A DNA stretch of 64,000 nt. Source: Balamuthia mandrillaris (taxonomy: Eukaryota > Discosea > Longamoebia > Balamuthiidae). The position numbers were made by a program, and so were the translations under genes. Positions 34,017 through 45,899 of this stretch are shown here, piece by piece. A model generated the notes under the pieces. That model made no database searches and was not told the DNA's origin. It was given only the letters and a program-made list of their open reading frames with translations. The stretch is taken from NCBI GenBank assembly GCA_031835245.1, contig JAVKOQ010000003.1, positions 471,001 to 535,000 of the forward strand, given 5' to 3'. How positions within the stretch are numbered: position 1 is the stretch's first letter; each line of letters begins with the position of its first letter.

Positions 34017-35257
34017 AACTGCTTTAAAAACCATGATCATGGATGAAAGAGATGACAGAATAGAGAAACACTACCTTTTCATATTGGCGAGTGGCGTGAT
34101 AAGAATTGCCCAAATAACTGTAAAAAGAGGGAATGACTTGCGGGATCAACATTTGCACTTGTGACTCGTCCACTTGCTCCAGATAATGAGCACAGCGCTC
34201 GTGATCATCCGCTGCAAAATAGAGCTCACCCACATGAAAGTAGAGGTTAGGCAAGAGTTCGGCCTGTACTGCAGATTGGCCTTCTCCCTCCGCTTCCTGC
34301 AGGTAGCTTCTCTCCTTTAACGTGGAAATGGTTTTGAGCAGGAAGGCAATGCCTCTCTTGTATTCTTTTAAGGTGTGATAGCACTCCACCAACATGATGA
34401 AGAAATTGAGCAGGTATTGCTGTTGTTGAGACTGTGTGTTCAGAGCGTCTGAGGAAGAAGCGGCAGGATAGTTGATGTAGACGCTGAGACCACGTTCTAA
34501 AAAGTTGATGGTTTCTAAGGATTCCTGCAGAGTGAAGTGGAGAACACCCAACTCGACCTCCAAGACGGCCTCCATCTCTGACTTGATCTGTGAGGCCAGT
34601 TGTAGAGCTAACATGAAACACTGCCAGTGTTCGTTAGAAGTAGCATTTAGTACAGAGTAAGATGAGAGAAGCGAGAAGCGAAAACGAGAAGAGAGAAGAA
34701 GGAGAACAAGAGAAGAAAGTATACGTGTTTGGCTTCGAGGGTTTGGGAACGGCTGATCGTGGCAGAGCTCTCCGAGAAGTTGGCCTTCAAGCAGGCAGCG
34801 CCGAGGGCATAGAGGAGGTTGATCTCGGAGGCCACGTCGTTGTTGGCACGACTGTACTCGAGCTCCTTGTAGAGCGTCTCTGGGTCGAGAAGAACGGCCT
34901 TTGAAAGAGGGATGCGAGCAGCGTTGGGAGAAGGAGCATGCGAGGCGGAGCGTTGAGTGCCTATCCGCTGGTTACTTCCTTTATTGCTTCTTGTTTGCGG
35001 TGATAAGTGGTACGAAAAGGAAAAGGAAGATTGGATTGCATCGAATTCAAAAAAATCTGTTACCGTTTGATCTTGGCGTTGCCTACGAGATAGGCCGCTA
35101 CGCCTATGCCGACCACGCTGCCAGCCAAAGCAAACCACACCACACCCTTTGGCACACTGCCCAACAGCCCAGGCTCGCCTCCTCCGCTGCCACCCGAACT
35201 CATCTTTTTTTTTTTGCTCTCTTCGGGTTGCGTGTATTCTTCGAAAGATTGGCTCAT
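31559..35257 (-). CDS. Membrane-anchored TPR-type helical-repeat protein
   Basis: A 965-residue protein in ten exons: 35064-35257, 34725-34989, 34075-34620, 33811-33972, 33372-33725, 32929-33220, 32719-32864, 32506-32649, 31889-32446, 31559-31795. Exon 1 encodes a charged N-terminus, a Gly-rich segment, and one hydrophobic helix (GVVWFALAGSVVGIGVAAYLV) followed by NAKIKR, consistent with a signal-anchor or tail facing the cytosol. The remainder is a continuous array of TPR-like helix pairs, for example NLYFHVGELYFAADDHERCAHYLEQV, YDKALFLLEKAHALAK, RYQLGKILSLMGRLTEASDHL, and DTGEIFLFLGRLDEAQKDLEK (each quoted by position only where longer). It probably scaffolds protein complexes on a membrane; the specific family is not recognised. 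Intron 3 contains a sense-strand CT run (GA at 33979-34012 on plus). Confidence 0.8.
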
Positions 35258-36027
35258 GTCGTCATGTTCCCTTCCTTCATGTCGTCCCGTTCAATCCATG
35301 ATAAACGTTCTTTCTGGACACCCCGCAGGGATTTGGCGCCATGTTGGACACTTTTGCCACCCTTCTCATTCCCCTTCCTTGCGGACAGCAGGCTAATTAT
35401 TTTTTTCCTTATCGGGCGAAATCCATCGCCCCGATTGGCTCCTGGGTGCAGCTGACCACCCCTTTTCCGAGAATGCCGGCATACAATTCCTTCATTTACG
35501 GGAAAACGTTCTTTTTTTTGTGTGTGTGTGTGTTACGCTTGAGAGAGGGAGAGAGCGGCAGCGCTTTATTGGAAAAATAATCGTTTTTTTTTTGTTTTTT
35601 TTCTCGTAATAGTCAAAAAAAGAGTAACGAAGAAGGCCGTCGGTGTAGGCGAGGGGATTGTGTGGTTTTTCAACACCTCCTCCTCCTCCTTTGAGTCTGA
35701 TTGTGTGGTGGGCTTTTTTTTTTTTTGAAACGAACAACCGCCCATCATCCTATTGTTTTGGAGAAAACGATCGATTTGGGAAGAAAAAAAAATCAGCGAT
35801 TAAAAAAAAGGAGGGGGGGAGTTGAGTTGCTTATTTATCGATTTGTCCTCAGTAACGAACGACGATTTTTTTTTAAAAAAAAGGTGAGTAGGGGTCATGT
35901 GGTTCTTCTCTACCGATTTGTTTTCTTGCGTCAACTTCTCTTCTTGTTGAAGTTTTGTTTCCCCTCTCTTCATTTTTTGGATTTTTGATTCGAACCACTA
36001 TAGTTCTATCTTGAGTAGTACGCTGCT
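35258..36027. promoter_or_regulatory. Divergent intergenic region, 770 nt
   Basis: Separates the TPR gene and the large membrane-protein gene, which are transcribed apart. It carries several long A/T homopolymers (35580-35880) and a GT run at 35519-35532. No coding exon supported. Confidence 0.4.
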
Positions 36028-36972
36028 ATGAGGCAAGGCTCTCAACGAGACCTTGATCCCACCCTTCAGAACCACAACAATAGTACCACCAACGACCGCA
36101 TCATACGCAACCTCAACAGCAATAGCAATGCTTCCACGGCTACGGCATCCTCCTCCTCCTCAAACTTTCTTAACAACAACATGCAACAACAATCTGCCTC
36201 TTCCTCTTCCTCCCCAGCTTCAAGAAGCATGCAAACACAAGTTCACACGCAGGTCTCTCCCTTTTTCGAAGATGTAGAGGCGGAAATAGTGGCTTCTGCA
36301 GCAGAAGAGGAGGGCCAAAACCAAAACAACGGCCATGAGGGCCAAGGCCAAGACAAAGCAAAAGAAAAAGCCCTCCCAAACAACAGCGCAAAACGAAGTA
36401 TTTGGTGGGATCCGCTCGCGCGGTTAGGGGAGACAGCAACCAAAGTGACAGGAAGAGCGGGCAAAGGGAAAGAGAGAAAGGATCGCAAGGCCGTCGAAAT
36501 GCTGGAACGAGCCTCCGCTGGGGGCGGCGGTGGCGGGGGCAGCGAGGTTTGGGTGGATGACGTGGAGGACCCGCAGCTTGACGTCCTGGCAAGGACACTA
36601 GCCTCCACCCTCCCAACAGCCTCCTCCTCTTCACCAACCACAACGTCAGCAGCAGCAACGACGACAACAAATATGACAGACAACAAAACGAAGAGAGGAA
36701 GGGACAAGAAGAAGCGGAGAAGTGACGCGAAAGGAGAGGATGGCCCACCGTTTGTGGGAGGGAGCAGTGGCGGGAGTGGGCACGTCAGTGGAGCTTCTTC
36801 CACGCGGGCGTCCACCACGATAGAGGAGGAGGTGTCGCTGCAGTACTTTGGAGAGCCCCCCGACCTCAAACGAGCGCCCTCCGTCCAGCAACATCTTTCT
36901 GATTTCTTGGAACCTCGTAAAACTGCTTCCGGTATAGTTTCCCTCTATCGTCTCCAGTCCTGTTCTATCGTT

Positions 36973-37019
<47 letters not shown>

Positions 37020-40000
37020 CTCCTCTCTTCCCTCTTCCCTCTTCCCTCTCCCCTCTTCTCCTGGTTCTCTGCTTCTCTTCTAACTCTCCCTTGTTTAAAA
37101 CAGCTCGAGTACAGCGGAAAAAACGGATAGCGATGGCAGCCATCGCTGGTGTAATATTATTAGTTCTTGTAGGCCTAGCTACTGGCCTCTCTGTTTTCTT
37201 TACTTTGGTACCAATCTCTCTCTCGCTCTCACTCTCTCACTTACTAACTTCTTCATCTTGCATTAATTTGTTCTTCAGCCCAATGATTCTTCAAATTCCT
37301 ATATCTCTGTATCTCGGCGGAACTCTTATTCTCTGCAAATGAACAGCGGGTTGCAAGTGTTTCAGCTGCTGTTGCCGGCAGACGGTTCCACTGGAACTAC
37401 TACAAGAAAAAGAAGCAACGACAACGCTTCTCCTTCTTCTTCGCCTTATTCGAAACAAGCTCAACAGACCTTGGAAGTAATGATAGTAAGGGATGCAACA
37501 ATTGCTCCTGATCTCATTCTTGTTGAAACAACTGACTGGCGCGCGGAAGGCGAGAAGAGTACTACCACTAGCGAAACAAGCGTTATCTTCGTGGAGGGTG
37601 TGCTTTTCTTGAACATTTCGGTTTGTCATCACTTCATTCTCTCTCTCTCTCTCTCTCTCTTGTGGCTGACTAAGTACAAAATAGGGTGCCATGAACTCTG
37701 ATGATAGACCCAATGCCCGAGTGTTAGTACGTCTGCCGGAAGATATATTTTTTAATCGGTTGGTAGACTTTCGGGTTTATATCGAACGCAATGCACAGGT
37801 TTCTCATTCTCTCTTGCTCTCTCCCTCTCCCTCTTTCCGTTCTCCTCTCTCATATGCTCTCACATTCTTTTTTTATGCTTATTTTTTCTCGAACTCGAAA
37901 AAAGGTCGAAGTAGATTTAAAAAAAGTGTTCGTTGCAGAGGAAGATTCCATCATCGATAGTGAGAGCGCAAGCGATATTGATAGAGACGACTTAACACTG
38001 TGGCGCCTTCTGCCTAACTCTGGTTATTGGAAGGATGAAGCCATCGTGGAACAAGAATATCCTCCGCCTACCTTTCGTTCGGTCATTATCGACGACAACA
38101 ACAATTGGCCGGGCCTTGCTCAGAAGTCCAGCAATTCCTTAAGTCTCAGAGTACAACTCCCTCCCTCGCTCCCCGCTCCCTCTCTCTCACTCTCTCTCTC
38201 TCTCTCTCTCTCTCTCCTTTTTTTTAATTGTTACCATTAATTAACATTTTGTGTTACCATAGTTTATGCAAGCCACTAGCTACTACGTTCGTTCACGTTA
38301 TGGTTCTGTTACGATGAACGAAACTTGGATAGCACCATCTTCCTACTTTCCTCTCTTCTCCCCCGTATCAACTGACCTTTACAACAAGCAAACACTGTGC
38401 CCCATTCTTTCATGGTGGCCTCAGTCTCGTTTGGATGAGTTGCCATCGTTTCCTCCTGTCATGAACAACCATGAAACGAACGAAAGCCTTTCAAATGAAG
38501 AAGCAAAAGAGCGAGAAGGCGTAGTCACTGTTCGCGCAGGTGCTGCTATAACACTCGTCGATGTGTTGAGAGATGGCGAAGGAAGCATTGATGCTTTCAT
38601 CTATCCTCCTTCCACAACTGGCAATAACAATAACGCCCAACACAATGCTCTCCGCGACATAACCATCATCCTTAGACAAGGCGGTTTCTTTGGCAAGTTT
38701 CACTTTGACCCATCCTATCAGCAAGGCATCACTCCTGAATCAACCTCCCCCCAAGTCACTGTTTCAGCCCAAGGAGTGCTTTCCTCTTCTTCTTCCGCCT
38801 CCTCCTCACAAACCTCTTCAGGAGAAAGTTTGCACTGGACGAATGGCACCGTTGGTCGTGGCTGTCAATACATTTCTGCAGTGATCAGCAGCTCTTCCAA
38901 GTCTTCAACAAAGAAAGGAGATGGAGCACCAACAAACAACAACAATAATCCTCAAATACATCTGCAAGTAGAACGAGTCAATCCGCTGCAAGCGCTGGGT
39001 AGCGTCACACGCGCCTTAATCGTCCACAACACTACCCTTTCGAGAAAGAACCTCCTCTCTGGTAGTTGCGGTGGTAACTTTGCTCCCGAGTACGTCTCTA
39101 AGTGGCAGGCCCCCGCCGATGGCACCTACTCCTTCGACGGAGAGGGCTCCCTCTTTGATGCTACCGTTTACCTGCTTGATGCCACCAATGGACAAGAGCT
39201 GGCCTGCTCCTGGCGTAATCCTCTTCGCACGGTCCCGCTTGTGGGTGGGCAGGAGGTGTTGGTGGTGGTGGATGGGGCCTACTTGGAGGACGGGGGAGGG
39301 CCTTTTTTTCTCAGCATTCGCAACGGCAACTACGATGACTTTACTATCATGAGCGAGCTCATTTCTCGCATTAGGCTGGCCAAGACTGAGAATCGACCCT
39401 TGGATGCCTCGGTGATTGGCAACTACCAGTTGACCGCGTTGTTGAAGGAGACTACTGGCTCAGAATCACTCTACTTTTCCCCTAACTACACTCACAGCAT
39501 TAATGCCCCTGACTTAGTGGTCACCGTCACCGGACTTTCTAACACTGTTCTCAACAACGGCGTTCTGAGCTTCGCTGGCACAAGATCCACCACCACGACA
39601 AGATCCTTCCCATCCACTTCTTCTTCAGATACGAAAGCAGTACGTCAAGATGGATCTGTCCATCTAGCAGCTCTCATCTTCTGGAGAGGCAACGACGATG
39701 GGGACGATGAAGTCTTTGTCAAGACCCAAATGGGCCTGTATCTCCCCATCCCTACCTTCTCCTCCCAATTGAGCGCCCTGCAGCAAGCCTATCTCAACTT
39801 CATGTCAGATCTGCTCGAACCGGACGATGTCGCTCGCTATACTTCTGGCATCACCTTTCCCTCAGAGGGTGGCAACATTATCATCATAGCCTCCGCAGCC
39901 ACCGAGAACTCCACCGCGCCCTCTGCCTCCACTTTCTTCCCCTCAAGCTCCGCGGAGGATCTTGTTATGGATGTGGCTCGAGTTTTATTGCCTAGCTTCC

Positions 40001-41759
40001 AGGAACTGAGCACCTCCGTGAGGGGCACCCTCAGCATCACTCGTGGCTTCAACATCCTCCTCCGCATTGGCTTTACTGACAATTCCTCCTTTCTCATGTG
40101 GAACTATTTCATGGGAGATGGATGGCTCATCTCGGACAAGAACTCCGTGCTCCAGGGCAACATTCCTGACTCTCGTGCTCGATTCTCGCTTGGCACGAGC
40201 TTGTTGATTGGCATGGCGGTTGCCAAGAGGGACTGTCCCACCATTCTCTTCGAGTCTCATACCCACGAGAGCGACCAGGGGAATCATCATCACGAAGCCT
40301 TTGACTCCTCGGTGGACGGCAGATTGTTTGTGGGCACTTATGGCATATTCACACCACGATTGACCTCATTAATATCTTGGGAGAGTCGAGAGGATTACCT
40401 AAGGTTGCCTCCTCAGCCTTCCAATCTCTTTCCTTGGTATCGTGGCAACGATGTCACCAACAAGAGCAGCACTCCTCAGCTCAACACCGCTGGATGGCCT
40501 TTTAATCCTATGGGAGGCATTCCCTGGGTGCGCATTCCTGCTTACTCCGAGCTAACGCATGCCGACATTACCTCCCTGCCTTTGCCCTCTGTTCTTTCTT
40601 TCCTCACTCGCGGCTCCTTCTTCGCGAGTGGCGACTCCTCTGCTGGTGCAGCCTCCGATGTCGACGTTTGGACTTTTATGTTCGACGATACTCCCCTTCG
40701 TGACAACAGCGACCAGAATGTAATTCACTCTCAGATTATCATTTTGCCTCCGATTGGCTCGTCCTCCAGCACTGCTCTTTGGATCGACAATCCGGAAGAG
40801 ATACAACCAAGAGATGTCCTCAGCGCGCTTGGATTTGTCGGTATCTCCAACGGCTTCCTCAACTCGAGCTTCAAGTTTACCAAACCTTATCCTTTGGCCT
40901 CTATCGTCTACAAGTCTTACAGCGAGACAGCGGATGTCTTCCTCGATCAGGACGACCCAGAGATTCGCGACGGTTTGTCCGCACTCTTTGCTGCCTTTGG
41001 GCAGCGTTTGAGGAGGGAAGCGGCTGCTCGTCCCTATGCACCTATCCGCACACGCAAGGGCATCACTGTGACTCTCCAGGCTGAGTTAAAACCGAACTCA
41101 TGGATTTATCGCGGCATTGCCAACTTTTGGTCAGGGGTGGAGGCTAACGTGCCCCTCCCTCTGTCCTTTCGCTCGTTGATCGCTTTGCAGGAGACTTTGG
41201 AGTCACAAAGCGCGACCATCATTGGCATCCTTCCTAGCGAGATCAGTGCTTGTGCGGCAGCGTTATCAAGCAACAAAAGAGAACAGAGAACCAAGCAACA
41301 AGAAGCTCGTCAGACAGTTGATGAGGATGGAGAGGATGCTCTACCGAATAATTATGCTGAAGTGAACTTCCAACCACCTACTTTTGCCCGTGAGTATGGC
41401 TTCTTTTATTTCACCAACAACGAAGTCTCCTTCTTCCTGCCACCTTTGGGCAATCCTGACAACCTGGCCACAACGATACGAACGGAACTCGTGATCATGC
41501 CCCTCGAGAAAAGCCTTTGCTTCGATGGCGCAACCGTCTTTTCTTGTTCTTCTCTCGTTGCTTCTTCTGCCTCATCGTTCACCACTCGCAATGATGATTA
41601 TGAGGACACTTTCGACCATGATAAGTTCTTGGAAGCTACCATCAACTCGTCTCCGGAAGATGTGGTTATCTTCAGCCTTAAAAGCAGTTACTCTGGTGTT
41701 CCTGCCAGCATTCAACTCACCGGTTCCATGATTCCCGCCTCTTCTTCTTCTTACCCCCT

Positions 41760-41792
<33 letters not shown>

Positions 41793-42807
41793 ATGGCACC
41801 CATTTGGTTTAGGATGGTTGTCAGTGAAAGACGCCCACGTTTTGGATCTAGACCTTTTGCGGCAAGGGGCAGCCATGCAACAAGTTTTGCTCTCAGGCAA
41901 TGTGGCCATGTCCTTCTTCTCTGCTACCAGCTTTCAGGCGGATATTCAAATGGAGATCCTCAGCTTGGACTCTTGCGAGCCTCGTCCCCCTACACCACCA
42001 CCATTTTCAGCCAACGATTCACCTCTCACCGTTCATCAGAACTTTTTCCATCTCTCCGACTTTTTACCCCCAAGCAGTGGCGGGCATGGGTTTTCTTTGT
42101 CGACAGTGGTACACCACATTCTCGCGGATTGTGGAAGAGAGGACGAACGGCCGAACTTCGTGAAGAAAGTTTACCCAACGACCACCACTTTGCTCGATCT
42201 TCGTGTTACTTCGGTACCCTTTTTAGCCATTGGTAATAATAGCGGCAACGAGGGTGGAGGGCCACCAGAGCCGTTGTTTTCAGATCATTGCGACCAAGAG
42301 TTGTTGAGCAATGAGGGTACAACGAAACGAGCGGGCTTGCTGCTCTCCTTCGAAGGCACGGTTGACATAGGGGAGCTCACCGAGTTCATTCAGGCTAATG
42401 TCGATCCTTCCTGGAGCCACGCCACTGTTGCCACGTTGGAAGTGGAGGTCGCCATCTTCTCTGAGCCTTGCACCAAACGAGCGGCTCCTTCCTCTTCGTG
42501 GAGAGGAAGAGGAGGTCGTGGTCAGGATGACGATGATGACGACGATGACAATGACGACAACGACAACGATTGTGAGGAAGAAGATGGAGATTGTACGCAT
42601 AGTGATTCGAGCAGCGAAGGAGAAGAAGTGGAGCTCTTGTTTGAATGGGATGCATGCCCGGCTGATGAAGAGAGCGCCTCTTCCGCAAAGAGAAAACGGC
42701 AAGAGACCAATGAATCGCCATCGGTCACTTTGTACGTGCAGACGGGGGATGGCCTTCGCATCTCCTACCCTCAGCTCCAAATACTCGCTTCTTCTTCCTC
42801 TTCGTAG
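36028..42807 (+). CDS. Giant single-pass membrane protein (2084 residues), function unknown
   Basis: Exons 36028-36931, 37104-37207, 37279-37620, 37685-37798, 37905-38150, 38263-42807; lengths sum to 2085 codons. No signal peptide at the N-terminus; the first 300 residues are Asn/Ser/Gln and Lys-rich and probably cytosolic. A single hydrophobic helix (AIAGVILLVLVGLATGLSVFF, near residues 313-334) after a basic RKKRIAM suggests type II topology, so about 1750 residues would be extracellular. The ectodomain looks beta-rich with many Asn-X-Ser/Thr sites. One segment (39062-39320, GGNFAPEYVSKWQAPADGTYSF then ELACSW) resembles bacterial pre-peptidase C-terminal/PPC-like domains; the first of these is given by position. 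An Asp run (42526-42580) lies near the C-terminus. I do not recognise the whole protein. Confidence 0.8.
36979..37018 (+). repeat. CT repeat in intron 1 of giant membrane-protein gene
   Basis: Nearly pure CT dinucleotide on the sense strand. Similar shorter CT runs occur in intron 3 (37640-37661) and intron 5 (about 38184-38216) of the same gene. Confidence 0.9.
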
Positions 42808-43161
42808 CACCCACCCCTCCCGAACACAAAAACCACAAGTGAGACTGCCATCTGCCCTTGGGGTTTTTTTTTGATTTTTTGTTTATTACCGCGTGTAGAT
42901 ATGCCTTTATTTATTGCAGCCACCCTGCTTTTGTTCTTTTGTGGTATTTTTTTTATTCTATGTTTAGTGTTTATTTTAAAAGAGAAAAAAAACTAAGAAC
43001 CCAAACTTCAAAATTACTTTAACGGTTCATCACGTGCCCTTCACGTTCTCCTTGTGTTTTCAACCAAGATTCGTTGGGTTCTTTCGTTTTTTGCCACAAC
43101 CAACCAAAAACAAAAGCAAAGCTGAAGAACAACAAGGACGCAACAAACAAGCACCACCACC
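42808..43161. other. Intergenic region, 354 nt
   Basis: AT-rich 3' flank of the giant membrane-protein gene and promoter of the UPF0045 gene, which follows on the same strand. T-runs at 42863-42880 and 42947-42956. No gene seen. Confidence 0.5.
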
Positions 43162-43761
43162 ATGAAGTCATTGTCGAGGTTCGGATCTGCGCCTCGCGCA
43201 AGGCGTTGTCCCCGTGCATTCCCGTTCGCCACAACGCGCTGCATTCCATGCACGCCCGCGCTTCTTCCTCACCCAGGAAGGCACTACTCCCATGACAAAC
43301 AAAAGTACAGGCTGGAACACTTTGCCCCTCACAAAGGGGAAAGAAGGGACCAGTCCAAGACCCCCCAAGAGGAGCGCAAGGAGCAGCTTCAACACAACAA
43401 GGACAAGCACCGCAACCCGGATGAGGAGAAGGACACCGTCCTCGAGTTCTCGCTCTACCCATTCGGCACGGACGAAACCTCCCTCAGCGGCTACATCAAC
43501 AGCTCGGTCAGCATCGTGCACAAAAGGGGCCTGCGTCACGAGGTCCACTCCATGGGCACCGTGGTGGAGGGCTCCTTGGACCAGTGCTTCGAGGTCATCC
43601 GGGAGGTGGTGGAGAAGTGCGTGCGCAAGGGAGCGCCCCGCCTAGTGCTTAACTTCCGGGCGGACGTCAGCCCGGGCATGTCCGGCAACCGCCTGCACAA
43701 CAAGCAGAAGAGGATCGGGGCGGCCACCATGAACGTGGAACCCATGGATGTCGTTCTGTAG
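43162..43761 (+). CDS. UPF0045 / thiamine-binding-like (YqgV/MTH1187) protein with organelle presequence
   Basis: A 199-residue intronless protein. Residues 1-45 are Arg/Ser/Pro-rich with no acidic residue (SLSRFGSAPRARRCPRAFPF), as expected for a mitochondrial targeting peptide, followed by a charged linker. From about residue 93 it matches the UPF0045 family: VLEFSLYPFGTDETSLSGYI, VSIVHKRGLRHEVHSMGTVVEG (by position), DQCFEVIREVVEKCVRKGAPRL, LNFRADVSPG. These are small ferredoxin-like proteins, known mainly from bacteria, archaea and yeast, that bind thiamine-related ligands in the characterised cases. The domain is complete. Coding sequence is visibly more GC-rich than its flanks. Confidence 0.87.
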   Translation: MKSLSRFGSAPRARRCPRAFPFATTRCIPCTPALLPHPGRHYSHDKQKYRLEHFAPHKGERRDQSKTPQEERKEQLQHNKDKHRNPDEEKDTVLEFSLYPFGTDETSLSGYINSSVSIVHKRGLRHEVHSMGTVVEGSLDQCFEVIREVVEKCVRKGAPRLVLNFRADVSPGMSGNRLHNKQKRIGAATMNVEPMDVVL

Positions 43762-44008
43762 CGATGAAAACACTGATAAAAGTAGGAATTATCGTTGATA
43801 ATCGTTGTTTATCATCAAACAATTCTCCATATGTGGAAAAATTGTGAATATTTTGGAAGGTGGCGAGGAAACGGGGAGGAACCTCTCTTGGTTTCCAAGT
43901 TGTCCAAGATCTCGTTGTTGAAACGGTTATAAAGTGATGGTTTGTTTCAATTCTTGTGTTTGGTTACTGGTATTGTGCCCTTCGGCAAGCGAAAGAAAAC
44001 TGAAAAGA

Positions 44009-44383
44009 ATGGAAGAGGCTCAACCGCGCCATGGCCAGGCGCGAGCCCCACGCCGTCTCGCCTCTCGGAGGCTCCGCTTTGAGCAGTTACCCGACGAGGT
44101 GAAGCTGCTCGTTTTCTCGTTTCTATCCACCGTTGAGCTGCGCATCATACAGGTCGTGTGCCGGGAGTGGCTCGTGCTGGCCAATGAGCCTTCCCTTTGG
44201 AGACATAAAAACCTTCGTGCTGCCTTTCATTCCTTCTTCTTCTTTTTGCTTCTCTTCATGTCGTTTCTCTCTTCTCTTGTATCTCCCTCTCTTCTTTCTC
44301 TTCTCTGCTTCTCTGCTTCGCTGCATTGTTCACTATCCTCTTGCTTTCTCTTTCTCTTTCGTCGTTTCTCTTTCTCTATCTCT

Positions 44384-44431
<48 letters not shown>

Positions 44432-45442
44432 CGACTTTGCTGACTCCAAAAATAGAAATAATAAGAACAGCAAAAAAATTGGACGGCAAACTCCACCAGC
44501 CAACGAAACGGAACACGTCTAACAACCATCTGCCATCGCGCTATAAGGTGGTAATGGTGGGACCAGGCGGATGCGGCAGAAACGCTTTCATTGTGCGTTA
44601 CGTGAATGGCAGCTTTATAACAAAATATGACCCTGTTATTGCAGACGAGTACGTTTATTGAACGAATGTTTCTTTCATTCATCCTGACATGCTCCTTTTG
44701 ATATGCTAGGTATATGACGACAGCTGTGGTAGATGGAGTTGAGGTCATTTTGGACCTCGTGGTTACCGGCGGCCAAGAAGAATATGCAGCTCGTCAGTAC
44801 ATTCACTCCCCATTTCTCTCATCCCATGCTTGTTTTGTTCTTGCATCTCATGTAAATTCCCTTTGCTGCTTTCCAGTTCGAGAGCAATTCGAGAAAGTGG
44901 CAGATGGCATTCTCGTCTTGTACTCCATCAACTCACGTGCTTCCTTCGACTTGGTTCGCCGCTATGTGCAGAGCGTCCTCCGTTCACGCGGGTGCGACAT
45001 GAGCACATGTCCTCCCATCATCCTCCTCGCCAACAAGATCGACTGTGAGTCCGAGCGAGCGGTCTCCACAGAAGAAGGCAAGGAGCTTGCCAACTCCCTG
45101 CTTCAGTATAGATGGTCGTATTTTGGTGCCTCTCCGCCACCTAAGAAGAACCGACCGCACAACAATGAAAAAGCAGACAGAGAAACTAAAAGCGGTGACA
45201 AAGAGGAAGCTGAAGAAGCAGAAAGAAGACGCAGTGGATTTTGTTTCAGAGATAACTTTTTTGAATCCAGCGTGAAGAACAACGTGGTGGTTCCCTACGG
45301 AGGAGAGGCCGTTCAAGGTCAAGATGTTGTGGTGGAAGAAATGGTGCGACAGATCGATGAATGGAGAGTCAGAATGCAAAGCCAACAACAGACCCAACAG
45401 AACTCCAAACACGACGATACCAAACGTTGCCTTCTCATGTGA
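44009..45442 (+). CDS. F-box/Ras-like GTPase fusion with substituted nucleotide-binding residues (paralogue A)
   Basis: A 349-residue protein; exons 44009-44216, 44456-44648, 44710-44792, 44877-45442. Residues 24-66 form an F-box (FEQLPDEVKLLVFSFLS, CREW, PSLW). A Ras-type G domain starts at about residue 99: VVMVGPGGCGRNAF, KYDPVIADEY, GVEVILDLVVTGGQEEYAAL, GILVLYSINSRASF, LLANKID, SVK, and a CaaX-type end CLLM. Relative to H-Ras, K16 is Arg (111), S17 is Asn (112), T35 is Val (130) and D57 is Val (152), while G10, G15, G60, Q61, N116, K117 and D119 are kept. An insert lies between the equivalents of residues 138 and 145. Start chosen at 44009 (an alternative ATG lies at 43937) by comparison with the paralogue at 52.7-54.2 kb. 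The F-box suggests SCF ubiquitin-ligase linkage; the CaaX box suggests prenylation. Confidence 0.88.
44390..44428 (+). repeat. CT repeat in intron 1 of F-box/Ras paralogue A
   Basis: About 37 nt of CT on the sense strand ending about 27 nt before the acceptor; the whole intron (44217-44455) is C/T-rich. Confidence 0.9.
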
Positions 45443-45899
45443 TACCCAGCAGAGAGCAACGCCAACTATTAAGTTCATGTACTACAGGAAAACAAAAAAC
45501 AACACAAAAAATAGAAAGGAAAGAGACAGCAGATCGCCATAGGCGCGAGCGTAATGGATACTGTGCGCCAATAATCGCTGGTCAAGCAGCCACACGTTTG
45601 GCTGGCGAAGGACACTCAGCCATGTCCATTTCACTCTTGAAAACCTTGACGATTGTGTACTTTGCGCTCACTCCTTTTGACCTCACCAAGGAAGCCTCCC
45701 AAACCCCAAAAGCAGGTGCTTCAGAGCAAGCAAGAGGGAAGCCTCCAAAGTTTGTTGAAGCAGAAGCCTTTGGGTTTTGGTAGGAGGGGCGATGAGAGAG
45801 ACAATTGGTAGATGCCTATTGGTGTAAGCTTGCTGGTCGTAATGTTGATTATTGCGGGGCTGGTTGGCAGGATTGAAAGGATTTGCGGTTCTGGAACGG

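Noticed and set aside
35060-35257. Separate 65-residue single-helix membrane protein
   Set aside because: Its stop codon overlaps a GTAACA donor and splicing to the next exon continues in frame into the TPR gene; the ten-exon model sums to a multiple of three.
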